Counted from the stretch's first letter, positions 28,286 to 36,662 are shown. The stretch is DNA of 64,000 nt from Thermus arciformis (GCF_900102145.1 NZ_FNBC01000001.1:1-64000), one strand, 5' to 3'. The notes: generated from the sequence alone by a model not told the origin. Numbers and translations are program-made.

Positions 28286-28506
28286 TGGAAGTCGTCCTTC
28301 ACGGCGACCTCCGCCGCTTCGGCGAACGCTTCCAGGTGGAGGCCAAGACCCCCAGGGAGGCCCTGGAGAGGCTTGGGGTTCCCCTGGAGGAGGTCTGGCT
28401 CCTCGCCGTGGGGGACAAGGCGGTGGGCCTGGACGAGGAGGTGGAAGGCCCCCTCGAGGTCTACCCCCCCATCGCCGGGGGTGGTATACTTGAGGTCCTG
28501 CCCTAA
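28285..28506 (+). CDS. MoaD/ThiS-like beta-grasp protein
   Basis: The 73-residue protein resembles the MoaD/ThiS ubiquitin-like sulfur carriers: a hydrophobic first strand (MEVVLHGDLRRFGERFQVEA), a helix (TPREALERLGVP), VGDKAVGLDEEV and the typical VYPPIAGGG ending. In working carriers the protein ends at Gly-Gly. Here GGG is followed by ILEVLP, so either processing is needed or it acts without conjugation. It is translationally coupled to the PIN toxin gene, an unexpected neighbour. A TATACT promoter for the next gene lies inside its last codons. Confidence 0.65.
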   Translation: MEVVLHGDLRRFGERFQVEAKTPREALERLGVPLEEVWLLAVGDKAVGLDEEVEGPLEVYPPIAGGGILEVLP

Positions 28507-28514
28507 AAGGCAGG
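28485..28514 (+). promoter_or_regulatory. Promoter and leader hairpin of the DHS-like gene
   Basis: TATACT (28485-28490) lies in the end of the MoaD-like gene, about 80 bases before the ATG at 28570. The leader contains CCTGCC (28497-28502), loop CTAAAA and GGCAGG (28509-28514), with the MoaD-like TAA in the loop. This is one of the few long leaders in the window. The hairpin could end the upstream transcript or control the downstream one. Confidence 0.5.
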
Positions 28515-28569
28515 GGGCGCGAAAGGGGGGGAGCCGCCCGACGCCCACCCCGCGTAGAAAGGAGAAAGG

Positions 28570-29598
28570 ATGCAGAAGAAGGACCTCCTCTCTACGCCCG
28601 TGGTCCCCATAGACGTCAAGGCCTTTGACGCCGGGCCCATCCTCGAGGCCATGGGCAAAACGGCCTTCCAGGCCAGGAACCTCCACCGGGCGGCGGAGAT
28701 CTACCTGAAGATGCTGGAGGACGACGCCTGCGTCATCCTCACCCTGGCGGGGAGCCTGGTCTCGGCGGGCCAGGGCCTCATCGTCCACGACCTCATCCGG
28801 AAGGGCCTGGTGGACGTCATCGTGGCCACGGGGGCCAACATCGTGGACCAGGACTTCTTTGAGGCCCTGGGCCACCGCCACTACCAGGGGGACCCGAGGG
28901 CGGACGACGAAACCCTAAGGCGCCTTTGGATTGACCGCATCTACGACACCTACATTGACGAGGAGGAGCTAAGGCACACGGACTACACCATCGCCGAGAT
29001 CGCCGACGGCCTAGAGCCCCGCCCCTATTCCAGCCGGGAGTTCATCTGGCACATGGGCCGCTACCTGGCGGAAAGGGGCCTGGGGGAGAAGAGCCTTGTG
29101 CGGGCCGCTTACGAGGAGGGGGTGCCCATCTTCGTCCCCGCCTTCTCCGACTCCTCCGCGGGCTTCGGCCTCGTCTACCACCAGGTGAAGCACCCCGAGG
29201 CCCACGTGACCATAGACTCCGTGGCCGACTTCCGCGAGCTTACCGAGATCAAGCTGAAGGCGGGCACCACGGGGCTCGTGATGCTCGGGGGTGGGGTGCC
29301 CAAGAACTTCGCCCAGGACATCGTGGTGGCCGCGGAGGTCCTGGGCCACCAGGTGGAGATGCACAAGTACGCCATCCAGATCACCGTGGCCGACGAAAGG
29401 GACGGGGGGCTTTCCGGCTCCACCCTCTCCGAGGCCCAAAGCTGGGGCAAGGTGGACGCGCGCCTTTCCCAGATGGTCTTCGCCGAGGCGACCCTCGCCT
29501 TCCCCCTCCTCGCCTCCTACGTCTGGCACCGGGCCCCCGCGCGGGCCAAGCGCCGCTACGCCGACCTCTTCCAGGCGGAGCACCCTGCCTTGGCCTAA
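28570..29598 (+). CDS. Deoxyhypusine synthase-like enzyme
   Basis: The 342-residue protein matches deoxyhypusine synthase along its length: the NAD-binding region MLEDDACVILTLAGSLVSAG, VATGANIVDQDFFEALGH, and SEAQSWGKVDAR, where the lysine corresponds to the one that carries the aminobutyl imine in the eukaryotic enzyme. Bacteria such as Thermus have no eIF5A, and bacterial homologues often make homospermidine from spermidine or putrescine. A polyamine role fits Thermus, which contains many unusual polyamines, but this is inference. AAGGAGAAAGG precedes the ATG. Its TAA is the first codon of repeat B. Confidence 0.85.
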   Translation: MQKKDLLSTPVVPIDVKAFDAGPILEAMGKTAFQARNLHRAAEIYLKMLEDDACVILTLAGSLVSAGQGLIVHDLIRKGLVDVIVATGANIVDQDFFEALGHRHYQGDPRADDETLRRLWIDRIYDTYIDEEELRHTDYTIAEIADGLEPRPYSSREFIWHMGRYLAERGLGEKSLVRAAYEEGVPIFVPAFSDSSAGFGLVYHQVKHPEAHVTIDSVADFRELTEIKLKAGTTGLVMLGGGVPKNFAQDIVVAAEVLGHQVEMHKYAIQITVADERDGGLSGSTLSEAQSWGKVDARLSQMVFAEATLAFPLLASYVWHRAPARAKRRYADLFQAEHPALA

Positions 29599-29699
29599 GT
29601 ACCCTGCTCTGGCTTGCGCCAGAGCGGGGGCCCCACAAGAGCCTTCGCAAAGCCCTACCCCCGGCGTCCCATGGGGCGAAATCAAGGTGCGGGCACTTA
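29596..29699 (+). repeat. 104-bp GC-rich stop-codon repeat, full copy B
   Basis: This is the best-preserved relative of copy A (15723-15826), with the same length. It begins with the TAA stop of the DHS-like gene (TAAGTACCC) and ends GGGCACTTA. The stem CCCTGCTCTGGC/GCCAGAGCGGGG and the inner segment AGCCTTCGCAAAGCCCTACC are shared with copy A. Here the right end does not abut a gene. Confidence 0.88.
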
Positions 29700-29715
29700 G
29701 GGGAGGGGGCTTCCA

Positions 29716-29747
29716 GGGGGGTGGCTTTACCGCCCCCCTTCTTTTCT
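29716..29747 (+). terminator. Rho-independent terminator
   Basis: GGGGGGTGG (29716-29724), loop CTTTA and CCGCCCCCC (29730-29738) form a 9-bp stem with one G-T pair, followed by TTCTTTTCT. It would end the DHS-like transcript. The -10 box of the next gene starts three bases after the T-rich tract. Confidence 0.82.
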
Positions 29748-29749
29748 GG

Positions 29750-29755
29750 TACACT
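29750..29755 (+). promoter_or_regulatory. -10 box of the methyltransferase-TPR gene
   Basis: TACACT stands eight bases before the ATG at 29764, the near-leaderless spacing common in this window. It directly follows the terminator T tract. Confidence 0.6.
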
Positions 29756-29763
29756 CCCGGCAA

Positions 29764-32520
29764 ATGCCCGAGGAGCTAAGGCTCTACCTGAAGGAGCGCT
29801 TCGGCGTCCAGGGGCCTCTTTCCCCGGGGCGCTTTGAGGCGGAGCTCGCCAAGTGGGTGGGAAGCCCCGCCAAGCGGGCCCCCCTCCTCAAGGCCTGGCG
29901 GGCCTACCTGGAGGGCGGGGGGCGGGAGGCGGTGCGAAGTTTTTACCGGGAGGTCCTGAAGGTCCCCAAGGGGGAGGCCCTGGTCTACGGGATGCACCTC
30001 CCCTTCCTGGAGTTCTACGCCAAGGAGCTCCCCCCCCGGGTGGAGGGGCGGGTCTTGGAGGTGGGCCCCTTCACCGGGGCGTTGGTGGGCTTTCTGCAAA
30101 GGAAGCGGCCCGACCTGGAGTGGCACGCTCTGGAGGGGGTGGAGGAGGCGGCGGAGGTGGGGAAAAAGAAGGTGCCCGAGGTGGTCTGGCACCTGGGCTG
30201 GGCGGAGGAGGCCGAGCTTCCCCCCTTTGACACCCTGCTCCTCCTCTCCGTCTTCCCCGAGGGGTTCGTGGAGCAGGACCTGGAAAGCCGCCTGGCCCCT
30301 GAGGCCTTCTGGAAGCGCTTCGCCTTCTTTGAGCGCCTCCCCCTTTTCCTGCGCCTCCTCCGCCCCGGGGGGCTTCTCGTCTATGGGCACGGGCCTTTTC
30401 TGGGCAAGAGCCCGGAGGGGGTGGAGGAGGGCCTTAGGCGCCTGGGCTTTGACCGGGTGGAGCGGGTGGGGGAGGGGGAGTACTTCCTCGTCTTCGCCCG
30501 AAGGCCCGAGGCCCTGGCCTGGGCCTTTTGGGAGGAGGGGGTGGAGGAGCCCTGGGAGGAGCCCGAGCCCCTTTTGGCCGGGGGAGTGGACCTCGAGGAG
30601 GTGCGGGCGCTTCTGGAGGCGGGCAACCACAAGGAGGTCCTGGCCCGCCTGCCCGAGGAGGCGGCGGGGGAGGCGGCCTACCTGAGGGGAAAGGCCCTTT
30701 ATGCCCTCTCCCGCCACGCCGAGGCGGAGGAGGCCCTGAGGCGGGCCCTTTCCGAGGAGGCGGAGGACCTCAGGGCCTTGGTCCTGGTGGAGCTCGGGGA
30801 GTACGAGCGGGCCAGGGGGCGCCTCGAGACCCTGGCGGCGCGGGGCGGGCGGTACCGTCTGGCCCTGGGCCGGGTCTACCTGGCCCAGGGGCGGTACGCC
30901 GACGCCCTCCGGGAGTTCGTGGAGTCGGGCCTCCCCGAGGCGGAGTTCTACACCCGGGAGGCCCTGGAGCGCATCACGGAGCGCATGCGCCGCTTCGCCC
31001 GGGAGGGGGAGTGGGCGGAGGTGAGCCGCCGGGCGGAGTTCGTGGAGGACCTCTCCCCGCGGCTTCTCACCCGGGAGATGCTCCGCCTGGGCCTCCGAGC
31101 GGCCCTTTTCCAGGGCCTCTTCGCCCGGGCCGAGCGCTACGCCCGCAGGCTTGCCGACCTGGACGAGCCCGAGGGGTTTTTGGGCCTCGCCTTGAGCGCC
31201 CTCCGCCTCCGCACCCCCCTGGCCTACCGGGGGGAGGACCTGAAGGCGGTGGAGCCCTACCTCACCGAGGCCCTGAGCCGGGCGGAGATCCCCGAGGCCT
31301 CCTTGCTCCTCGGCGTCCTCCGGAAGCGGGAGGGGCGCTTGGACCAGGCCCTCCACCTCCTGGAGGGGGCGGCCCACCATGGGGAGGGGGAGGTGGCGGG
31401 GATGGCCTACCACCACCTGGCGGAGGTGAAGCGCGCCCTGGGGCGGCCCCTCAAGGAGGTCCTGGGGGACCACAAGCGGGCCCACGCCCTAAGGGCCTAC
31501 CCCGCCCCCTACCTCTTCCGCCTGGCCCAGGAGGCTTTGGAGGGAGGGGAGGAGGTGCTGGCCCGGGAGCTCCTCTCCCGGGCGCGGGACAGGGGCCTCG
31601 AGGCGGTGGCCGAGGAGGACCTCCTCGGGCTCCTGGGGCTTCTGGAAAAGCTGGAGGGGCCCTGGGCCGCCTTCAGCCTGCTCTACCAGGCCTTGGGCCG
31701 CACCCCGAACCCGCCTCTAGAGCTTCTCGCCCTGGCCTACCGCCTCTCCCGCTCCTTCCGGGAAAGCCCCGAGGCCGAGGCCGTGCGGGGGCAGTACCTG
31801 GCCGCCCTCTACGGGGCGGGGAGGATGGCGGAGGCGGAGGCCCTGCTCCTCGCCGAGCTTCGGGACTACCCCCAGGCCCTGGAGGTCCTCTTTGACCTGG
31901 CGGAGCACTACGAGGCCCAGGGGGACTGGCGCCGGGCGGCGGAACACTGGCAGAAGGCCCTGGAGGTGGCCCTCTACCGGGAGAAGGACCTGGCCTTGGC
32001 CCGGGAGATCCTCAGGAACCTCCTCTTCCTCAGGCCCCACGACGAGAGCCTCACCCTCTACCTGGACGAGCTCAAGGCCGTGGGGGAGGGCCTTAAGGCC
32101 TTGGGGGAGGAGGCGCCTCGCCTGCCCGAGTCCCCCGGGGACCTCTTAGAGGAGGACTTCCCCCGCTTCCACGGGGAGCACCTCCTGGTGGTGGGGGGGC
32201 ATACCCAGCTCCGGAGCCGCCTTGTGCCCTTCCTGGAGGGGCGGGGCCTTAGGGTGGACTGGTACGACGCGGACACCGTGGGCGTGGGGAAGGAGGCCCT
32301 AAGGCGCATCCAAAGCCGTCTGGAGAAGGCCCACGGCCTCATGATCGTCTCCAGCTACGTGGGCCACGACCTCTCCGAGCCCGTGCGCCTCGAGGCCGAG
32401 CGCCTGGGGGTGCCCGTGCACGTCATCCCCGGCCGGGCCCGGGGGGCCACGGGGTTCCTCCGGGCCCTCAAGGCCTTCGCCCCGGAGATCCTCAAGAAGG
32501 CCCTCAAGGGGGTACAGTAA
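29764..32520 (+). CDS. Methyltransferase-like / TPR / DUF2325 fusion protein
   Basis: The 918-residue protein has three parts. Residues 1-250 look like a class I SAM-dependent methyltransferase, with the glycine motif RVLEVGPFTGALVGFL and a later LLRPGGLLVYGHG strand. Residues 270-820 are TPR-like helical repeats (for example HAEAEEALRRALSEEAEDLR). Residues 820-918 match DUF2325: LLVVGGHTQLRSRLVPFLEG, MIVSSYVGHDLSEPVRLEAE and GATGFLRALK. I do not know this combination as a described family; function is unknown. The TPR section may hold partners while the ends bind a nucleotide or SAM. The start is the ATG eight bases after TACACT. mqnD follows after five bases. Confidence 0.72.
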   Translation: MPEELRLYLKERFGVQGPLSPGRFEAELAKWVGSPAKRAPLLKAWRAYLEGGGREAVRSFYREVLKVPKGEALVYGMHLPFLEFYAKELPPRVEGRVLEVGPFTGALVGFLQRKRPDLEWHALEGVEEAAEVGKKKVPEVVWHLGWAEEAELPPFDTLLLLSVFPEGFVEQDLESRLAPEAFWKRFAFFERLPLFLRLLRPGGLLVYGHGPFLGKSPEGVEEGLRRLGFDRVERVGEGEYFLVFARRPEALAWAFWEEGVEEPWEEPEPLLAGGVDLEEVRALLEAGNHKEVLARLPEEAAGEAAYLRGKALYALSRHAEAEEALRRALSEEAEDLRALVLVELGEYERARGRLETLAARGGRYRLALGRVYLAQGRYADALREFVESGLPEAEFYTREALERITERMRRFAREGEWAEVSRRAEFVEDLSPRLLTREMLRLGLRAALFQGLFARAERYARRLADLDEPEGFLGLALSALRLRTPLAYRGEDLKAVEPYLTEALSRAEIPEASLLLGVLRKREGRLDQALHLLEGAAHHGEGEVAGMAYHHLAEVKRALGRPLKEVLGDHKRAHALRAYPAPYLFRLAQEALEGGEEVLARELLSRARDRGLEAVAEEDLLGLLGLLEKLEGPWAAFSLLYQALGRTPNPPLELLALAYRLSRSFRESPEAEAVRGQYLAALYGAGRMAEAEALLLAELRDYPQALEVLFDLAEHYEAQGDWRRAAEHWQKALEVALYREKDLALAREILRNLLFLRPHDESLTLYLDELKAVGEGLKALGEEAPRLPESPGDLLEEDFPRFHGEHLLVVGGHTQLRSRLVPFLEGRGLRVDWYDADTVGVGKEALRRIQSRLEKAHGLMIVSSYVGHDLSEPVRLEAERLGVPVHVIPGRARGATGFLRALKAFAPEILKKALKGVQ

Positions 32521-32525
32521 GGCCC

Positions 32526-33344
32526 ATGGAAGCCTTGAGCCTCGGCTACTCCCCTTGCCCCAACGACACCTTCATCTTCTACGCCCTGACCCACGGCCGG
32601 GTGGAAACCCCCCTCCCGGTGGCCCCGGTCTTGGAGGACGTGGAGACCCTGAACCGCTGGGCCCTGGAGGGGAGGCTTCCCCTCACCAAGCTCTCCTACG
32701 CCGCCTACGGCCGGGTGCGGGACCGGTACGTGGCCCTGAGGAGCGGGGGCGCCTTGGGCCGGGGGGTGGGCCCCCTTCTGGTGGCCCGAAGGCCCCTGGC
32801 AAGCCTAGAGGGGCTTCGGGTGGCCATCCCGGGGCGGAACACCACCGCCTTTTTGCTCCTCTCCCTCTACGCCGAGGGGTTTTCCCCCGTGGAGGTGCGC
32901 TACGACCGGATCCTCCCCATGGTGGCCCAGGGAGAGGTGGAGGCGGGGCTCATCATCCACGAAAGCCGCTTCACCTACCCCAACTACGGCCTCCTCCGGG
33001 TGGTGGACCTGGGGGAGTGGTGGGAGGGGGAGACCGGCCTTCCCCTCCCCTTGGGGGCCATCCTGGCCCGGCGGGACCTTGGGGAGGAACTTATACGGGA
33101 GCTGGACCGGGCGGTGCGCAGGAGCCTGGAGTACGCCTGGGCCCATCCCGAGGAGACCCTGCCCTACCTTAAGGCCCACGCCCAGGAGCTTTCCGAGGAG
33201 GTGATCTGGGCCCACGTGCGCACCTACGTGAACGCCTTCAGCCTGGACGTGAGGGAGGAGGGGGAGAAGGCGGTGGCCCGGCTTTTCGCCGAGGCGGAGG
33301 CCAGGGGGCTTCTTCCCCCTTCCCCCGAACCCCTCTTCTTATAG
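32526..33344 (+). CDS. mqnD: 1,4-dihydroxy-6-naphthoate synthase (menaquinone, futalosine pathway)
   Basis: MqnD converts cyclic de-hypoxanthine futalosine to 1,4-dihydroxy-6-naphthoate in the alternative menaquinone route used by Thermus. The 272-residue periplasmic-binding-protein-like fold begins MEALSLGYSPCPNDTFIFYA, the family signature, and contains GLRVAIPGRNTTAFLLLSL and LGAILARRDLG. The ATG lies five bases after the fusion gene, so they may be co-transcribed. Its last codons contain the TATAGT promoter of the next gene. Confidence 0.94.
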   Translation: MEALSLGYSPCPNDTFIFYALTHGRVETPLPVAPVLEDVETLNRWALEGRLPLTKLSYAAYGRVRDRYVALRSGGALGRGVGPLLVARRPLASLEGLRVAIPGRNTTAFLLLSLYAEGFSPVEVRYDRILPMVAQGEVEAGLIIHESRFTYPNYGLLRVVDLGEWWEGETGLPLPLGAILARRDLGEELIRELDRAVRRSLEYAWAHPEETLPYLKAHAQELSEEVIWAHVRTYVNAFSLDVREEGEKAVARLFAEAEARGLLPPSPEPLFL

Positions 33345-33345
33345 T
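33340..33345 (+). promoter_or_regulatory. -10 box of the CRP/FNR-type gene
   Basis: TATAGT overlaps the end of mqnD and lies six bases before the ATG at 33352, so the regulator mRNA is probably leaderless. Confidence 0.6.
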
Positions 33346-33351
33346 GTGGGC

Positions 33352-33972
33352 ATGTTCCAGGAGCTTTCCCCCGAGGCCCAAAAGGCGGCCCTCCAGGCCT
33401 TCCGGCCCCTCCGGGTGAGGCGGGGAGGCCGGCTTTACGCCGAGGGGGACCGGGCGGACGGCCTCTACCTGGTGCGGGAGGGGTGGGTCTTTCTGGAGCG
33501 CCCCGGGCCCCTGGAGGGGCCCGCCACCCTGGGGGTGGTGGGCCCGGGGGGGCTTTTGGGGGAGGAGGCTTTGGTGGGGGAGAGGCGCCGGGCGGGGGCC
33601 TTGGCCCTCACCTACGCGGAGCTCCTCTTCGCCCCGGAGGAGGCCCTCCAGGGCCTCTTGGCCCGCTTCCCCGAGGTGCAGGCCTTCCTCCTGAAGGCCC
33701 TTTACGCGAGGCTCAAGGCGGCGGAGGAGCGGCTTTGGGAGACGCGCCACCTCCCCGTGGGAAGCCGCCTGGCCCGCCTCCTTTTGGGCCTGGCCCAGGG
33801 GGGGGAGGTGGCCTTCTCCCACCAGGACCTGGCCCGCATGGTGGGGGCCACCCGGGAGACGGTGACCAAGCTTTTGGGGGAGTGGGCCCTGAAGGGCTGG
33901 GTGGAGCTCGGCTACCGCCGGGTGGAGGTTTTAGACCCCAAGGCCCTTGCCCGGCTGGCGGAGGCGCTTTAG
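33352..33972 (+). CDS. CRP/FNR-family transcriptional regulator
   Basis: The 206-residue protein has an N-terminal cyclic-nucleotide-binding-like beta barrel (YAEGDRADGLYLVREGWVFL) and a C-terminal winged helix (SHQDLARMVGATRETVTKLL). The usual cAMP-contact motif RSAT is not seen, so it may not bind cAMP; no FeS cysteine cluster is present. A CRP/FNR protein also lies beside mqnD in T. thermophilus HB8 (TTHA1567, from memory). An in-frame GTG at 33346 would overlap the -10 box, so the ATG at 33352 is chosen. bshC begins 10 bases downstream. Confidence 0.85.
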   Translation: MFQELSPEAQKAALQAFRPLRVRRGGRLYAEGDRADGLYLVREGWVFLERPGPLEGPATLGVVGPGGLLGEEALVGERRRAGALALTYAELLFAPEEALQGLLARFPEVQAFLLKALYARLKAAEERLWETRHLPVGSRLARLLLGLAQGGEVAFSHQDLARMVGATRETVTKLLGEWALKGWVELGYRRVEVLDPKALARLAEAL

Positions 33973-33982
33973 GCTCTGAAGC

Positions 33983-35434
33983 ATGGAGCCCGCCCTTTTG
34001 GCCCGCCTTTTGAACCTGCCCCAAGGGGAGGAGGCCCTGAGGGCCCAGCTGGGCCGGAAGGGCCACCCGAAGCTTGGGGAAGCCCTCCGGGCCTACCTCA
34101 AGCGCCTCCAGGCCCCCGAGGAGGCCTTTTCCGCCCTGGAGCGCCTCGAGGCCGGGGCGGTGGTCACGGGTCAGCAGGCGGGGCTTTTGGGGGGGCCCGC
34201 CCTCACCTTCTACAAGGCCCATACCGCCCTCTGCCTCGCCCATCGGGCGGGGGCGGCCGGGGTCTTCTGGGTGGCCTCCCAGGACCACGACGTGGAGGAG
34301 GTGCGCCACCTCCACCTCCTCCAGGACGAGGAGCTAAAGACCCTCTCCCTCCCCCTGCCCCCTAAGCCCTCGGGCCGCCTGCCCCTTGCCCCCCACCGGA
34401 AGGCCCTCCAGGACTTCCTGGGCCCCTGGGCGCAAGACCCCCGGGTGGCCTACGCCCTGGAGGCCGAGACCCTCTCCGAGTTCTTCGCCCGGGTCCTCCT
34501 GGCCTTCCTGGGGGAGCGGGGGCTTCTTCCCTTTGACCCCATGGCCGAGGAGCTCGCCCCCCTCTTCCGGGAGGCCCTGGAGCGGGAGCTCTCCGACCCC
34601 CTGGCCAGCGCCGAGGCCATCAACCAGGGGGCCCGGCGCCTTAAGGACCTAGGGGCGAAGCCCCCTTTAGGCCGCCCCCCGGGGGCCACCAACCTCTTTC
34701 TGGAGACGGAGGAGCGCCGCCTCCTCTTCTACCGGGAGGGGGCCTTCACCGACGGGGTGCGGCGCTACACCGCAAAGGAGCTTCGGGAGATCCTCCAGGC
34801 CGACCCCTCCCGCCTCACCCCGGCGGCGGGGCTTAGGCCCGTGTTCCAGGACCTGGTCCTCCCCACCGCGGGCTTCGTGGTGGGGCCCAACGAGTTCCGC
34901 TACGTGGCCGAGCTTTCCGGGGTGTACGCCCTTCACGGCCTCCCCATGCCCGCCCTCTTCCTGAGGATGCAGGGGGTGGTCCTGGAACCCCCCGTGCGCC
35001 GCATCCTGGAGCGCTACCGCTTAGACCCCTGGGCCTTCGTGGACCGGGGGGAGGAGGCCTTCCTCGAGGCCCTCCGGGAGAACCTGGAGGGCTTCCGCCA
35101 GCTGGAAGGGGAGCTCGCAGGGCTTTTGGAGGAGGTCCAGGCCCTGGCGGAGCGGGCCCGGGCCCTGGAGCCCACCTTGGACCGCCCTTTCCGCCGCTTC
35201 CTTGCCCGGCTTGGGGGCGAAGGGGAGCGGCTTCTTCGCAAGGTGCTCCGGGCGCGGCTTTCCCGGGACGCGGTCTTCCTCCACCACCTGGAGCGCTTGA
35301 AGCGCCACCTCCTCCCCCTGGGGCTTCCCCAGGAGCGGGTCTTCCCCTACGCCATGTACGCCCTCCGCCACCAAAACGCCATGGAGAGGCTGAAGGAAGC
35401 CCCCTGGGAGGGGAGGGCGGTGCTGGTCCTGTAA
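33983..35434 (+). CDS. bshC: Bacillithiol biosynthesis cysteine-adding enzyme BshC
   Basis: BshC adds cysteine to glucosaminyl-malate to finish bacillithiol, the low-molecular-weight thiol of Thermus, Deinococcus and Firmicutes. The 483-residue protein has the diagnostic VVTGQQAGLLGGPALTFYKA and FWVASQDHDVEEV motifs of the Rossmann core, and a long C-terminal helical coiled-coil arm (LEGELAGLLEEVQALAERAR). Its TAA begins repeat fragment F. The partner genes bshA and bshB are not in this window. Confidence 0.92.
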   Translation: MEPALLARLLNLPQGEEALRAQLGRKGHPKLGEALRAYLKRLQAPEEAFSALERLEAGAVVTGQQAGLLGGPALTFYKAHTALCLAHRAGAAGVFWVASQDHDVEEVRHLHLLQDEELKTLSLPLPPKPSGRLPLAPHRKALQDFLGPWAQDPRVAYALEAETLSEFFARVLLAFLGERGLLPFDPMAEELAPLFREALERELSDPLASAEAINQGARRLKDLGAKPPLGRPPGATNLFLETEERRLLFYREGAFTDGVRRYTAKELREILQADPSRLTPAAGLRPVFQDLVLPTAGFVVGPNEFRYVAELSGVYALHGLPMPALFLRMQGVVLEPPVRRILERYRLDPWAFVDRGEEAFLEALRENLEGFRQLEGELAGLLEEVQALAERARALEPTLDRPFRRFLARLGGEGERLLRKVLRARLSRDAVFLHHLERLKRHLLPLGLPQERVFPYAMYALRHQNAMERLKEAPWEGRAVLVL

Positions 35435-35470
35435 TCCCACCCCATGCTGGCTTGGGCCTGCCGGGCGAAG
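35432..35470 (+). repeat. Left-end fragment of stop-codon repeat (copy F)
   Basis: After the TAA of bshC comes CCCACCCCATGCTGGCTTGGGCCTGCCGGGC, matching the left end and stem of copies A0 and E; the remainder is missing. It lies in the 70-base gap before the SpoIID-like gene, which also contains TATAAG (35488) as its possible -10 box. Confidence 0.5.
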
Positions 35471-35504
35471 GAAGCCGGGAGAAAGGGTATAAGATGGGGG
35501 GAGT

Positions 35505-36575
35505 ATGAAGCCTTCCTTGGGGCTCGTTCTGCTTGGGGCCTTTCTCCTCGGCCTCCTTCCCGGGCGGGGCCAGCCCGAGGACCTTCCCCTAAGGGTCCTC
35601 CTCCGGGAGGTGCCCTTGGGCCAGGAGGTGGCCCTTAAGCTTCCCCAGGGGGAGGTGCGGGCCCGGGGCACGCCCCAGGGGGTGGTGGTGGAGGGGAAGG
35701 TCCTCCCCCTTTGGGACTTCCCGGTTCCCTACTTCGCCCTGGAGGGCCGGGCCTACCGGGGAGGGGTCCGGCTTCTGGTGGAGGGGAACCGGCTCTTGGT
35801 GGTGAACCAGGTCCTCCTGGAGGACTACCTCCTGGGGGTGCTTCCCGGGGAGATGCCCGAGGGGTTTCCCTTGGAGGCCCTGAAGGCCCAGGCGGTGGTG
35901 GCCCGCACCTTCGCCGTGAACCGCCTGAACCCCAAGGCCCCTTACGACCTCTGCGCCGGCGAGGCCTGCCAGGTCTACCTGGGGCTTTCCGCCGAGAAGG
36001 AGCGGTACCGCCTGGCGGTGGCCGCCACCCGGGGCCAGGTTCTAAGCTACGGGGGAAAGGCCATCTCCGCCCTCTACCACGCCGACTCCGGGGGGATGAC
36101 CGCGGGAAGCGAGGAGGTCTTCGGCAGGCCCCTGCCCTACCTGCGCCCCCGTCCCGACCCCTACGCCAAGGGCCCCAAGAGCCTCTGGCGGATGCCCCTG
36201 GACAAGGCCCAGGCCGCGAGGGTCCTCCAGGCCCTGGGGCTTAGCCCTTTGGGGGAAGACCCTCCTCAGGTCCTGGAACGGAGCCCCTCGGGCCGGGTGT
36301 GGCGGGTGCGGCTCCTTGGGGTGGAGCTTCGGGGCCTCGAGGCGGGCCGGGCCCTGCGCCTCATGGGGCTTCCCTCCACCCTGGTGGAGTTCGCGGGCTT
36401 TGAGGCCATAGGCCGGGGGGCGGGGCACGGGGTGGGGCTTTCCCAGTGGGGGGCCAAGGGGATGGCCGAGGCGGGGTACGGCCACCGGGAGATCCTGGGC
36501 CACTACTTTCCCGGCACCTTCCTCTCGGACCTCCTCTTGGGCGGCCTGGAGGCCCCGGCCCTGGCCCTGCGCTAG
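35505..36575 (+). CDS. SpoIID/LytB-domain exported protein
   Basis: The 356-residue protein has a signal peptide (MKPSLGLVLLGAFLLGLLPG) and a SpoIID/LytB domain. The catalytic-type motifs are VLPGEMPEGFPLEALKAQAV, the ARTFAVNR segment, ALYHADSGGMTAGSEEVFG and, near the C-terminus, GRGAGHGVGLSQWGAKGMA. SpoIID proteins are lytic transglycosylases that cut stem-free peptidoglycan. Thermus does not sporulate, so a wall-remodelling role is likely. GGGGGGAG precedes the ATG. Confidence 0.87.
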   Translation: MKPSLGLVLLGAFLLGLLPGRGQPEDLPLRVLLREVPLGQEVALKLPQGEVRARGTPQGVVVEGKVLPLWDFPVPYFALEGRAYRGGVRLLVEGNRLLVVNQVLLEDYLLGVLPGEMPEGFPLEALKAQAVVARTFAVNRLNPKAPYDLCAGEACQVYLGLSAEKERYRLAVAATRGQVLSYGGKAISALYHADSGGMTAGSEEVFGRPLPYLRPRPDPYAKGPKSLWRMPLDKAQAARVLQALGLSPLGEDPPQVLERSPSGRVWRVRLLGVELRGLEAGRALRLMGLPSTLVEFAGFEAIGRGAGHGVGLSQWGAKGMAEAGYGHREILGHYFPGTFLSDLLLGGLEAPALALR

Positions 36576-36604
36576 GTCACTAGGATGCCGGGGATGGGGC
36601 TTCG

Positions 36605-36658
36605 GGAAGGTCCTTTTGGGGCCCCCATGCTGGCGCAAGCCGGCCTGGGGTGGCATTA
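36605..36658 (-). repeat. Reversed partial stop-codon repeat (copy G)
   Basis: Read on the minus strand this is TAATGCCACCCCAGGCCGGCTTGCGCCAGCATGGGGGCCCC, the left end and stem of the repeat family. It is the only copy in this orientation. It lies in the 87-base gap between the SpoIID-like gene and the alkyltransferase-like gene, ending four bases before the ATG at 36663. Confidence 0.55.
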
Positions 36659-36662
36659 GCCC

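Noticed and set aside
29596-29763. Insertion sequence remnant
   Set aside because: No transposase fragment or target duplication is seen; the region is repeat B plus a terminator and a promoter.
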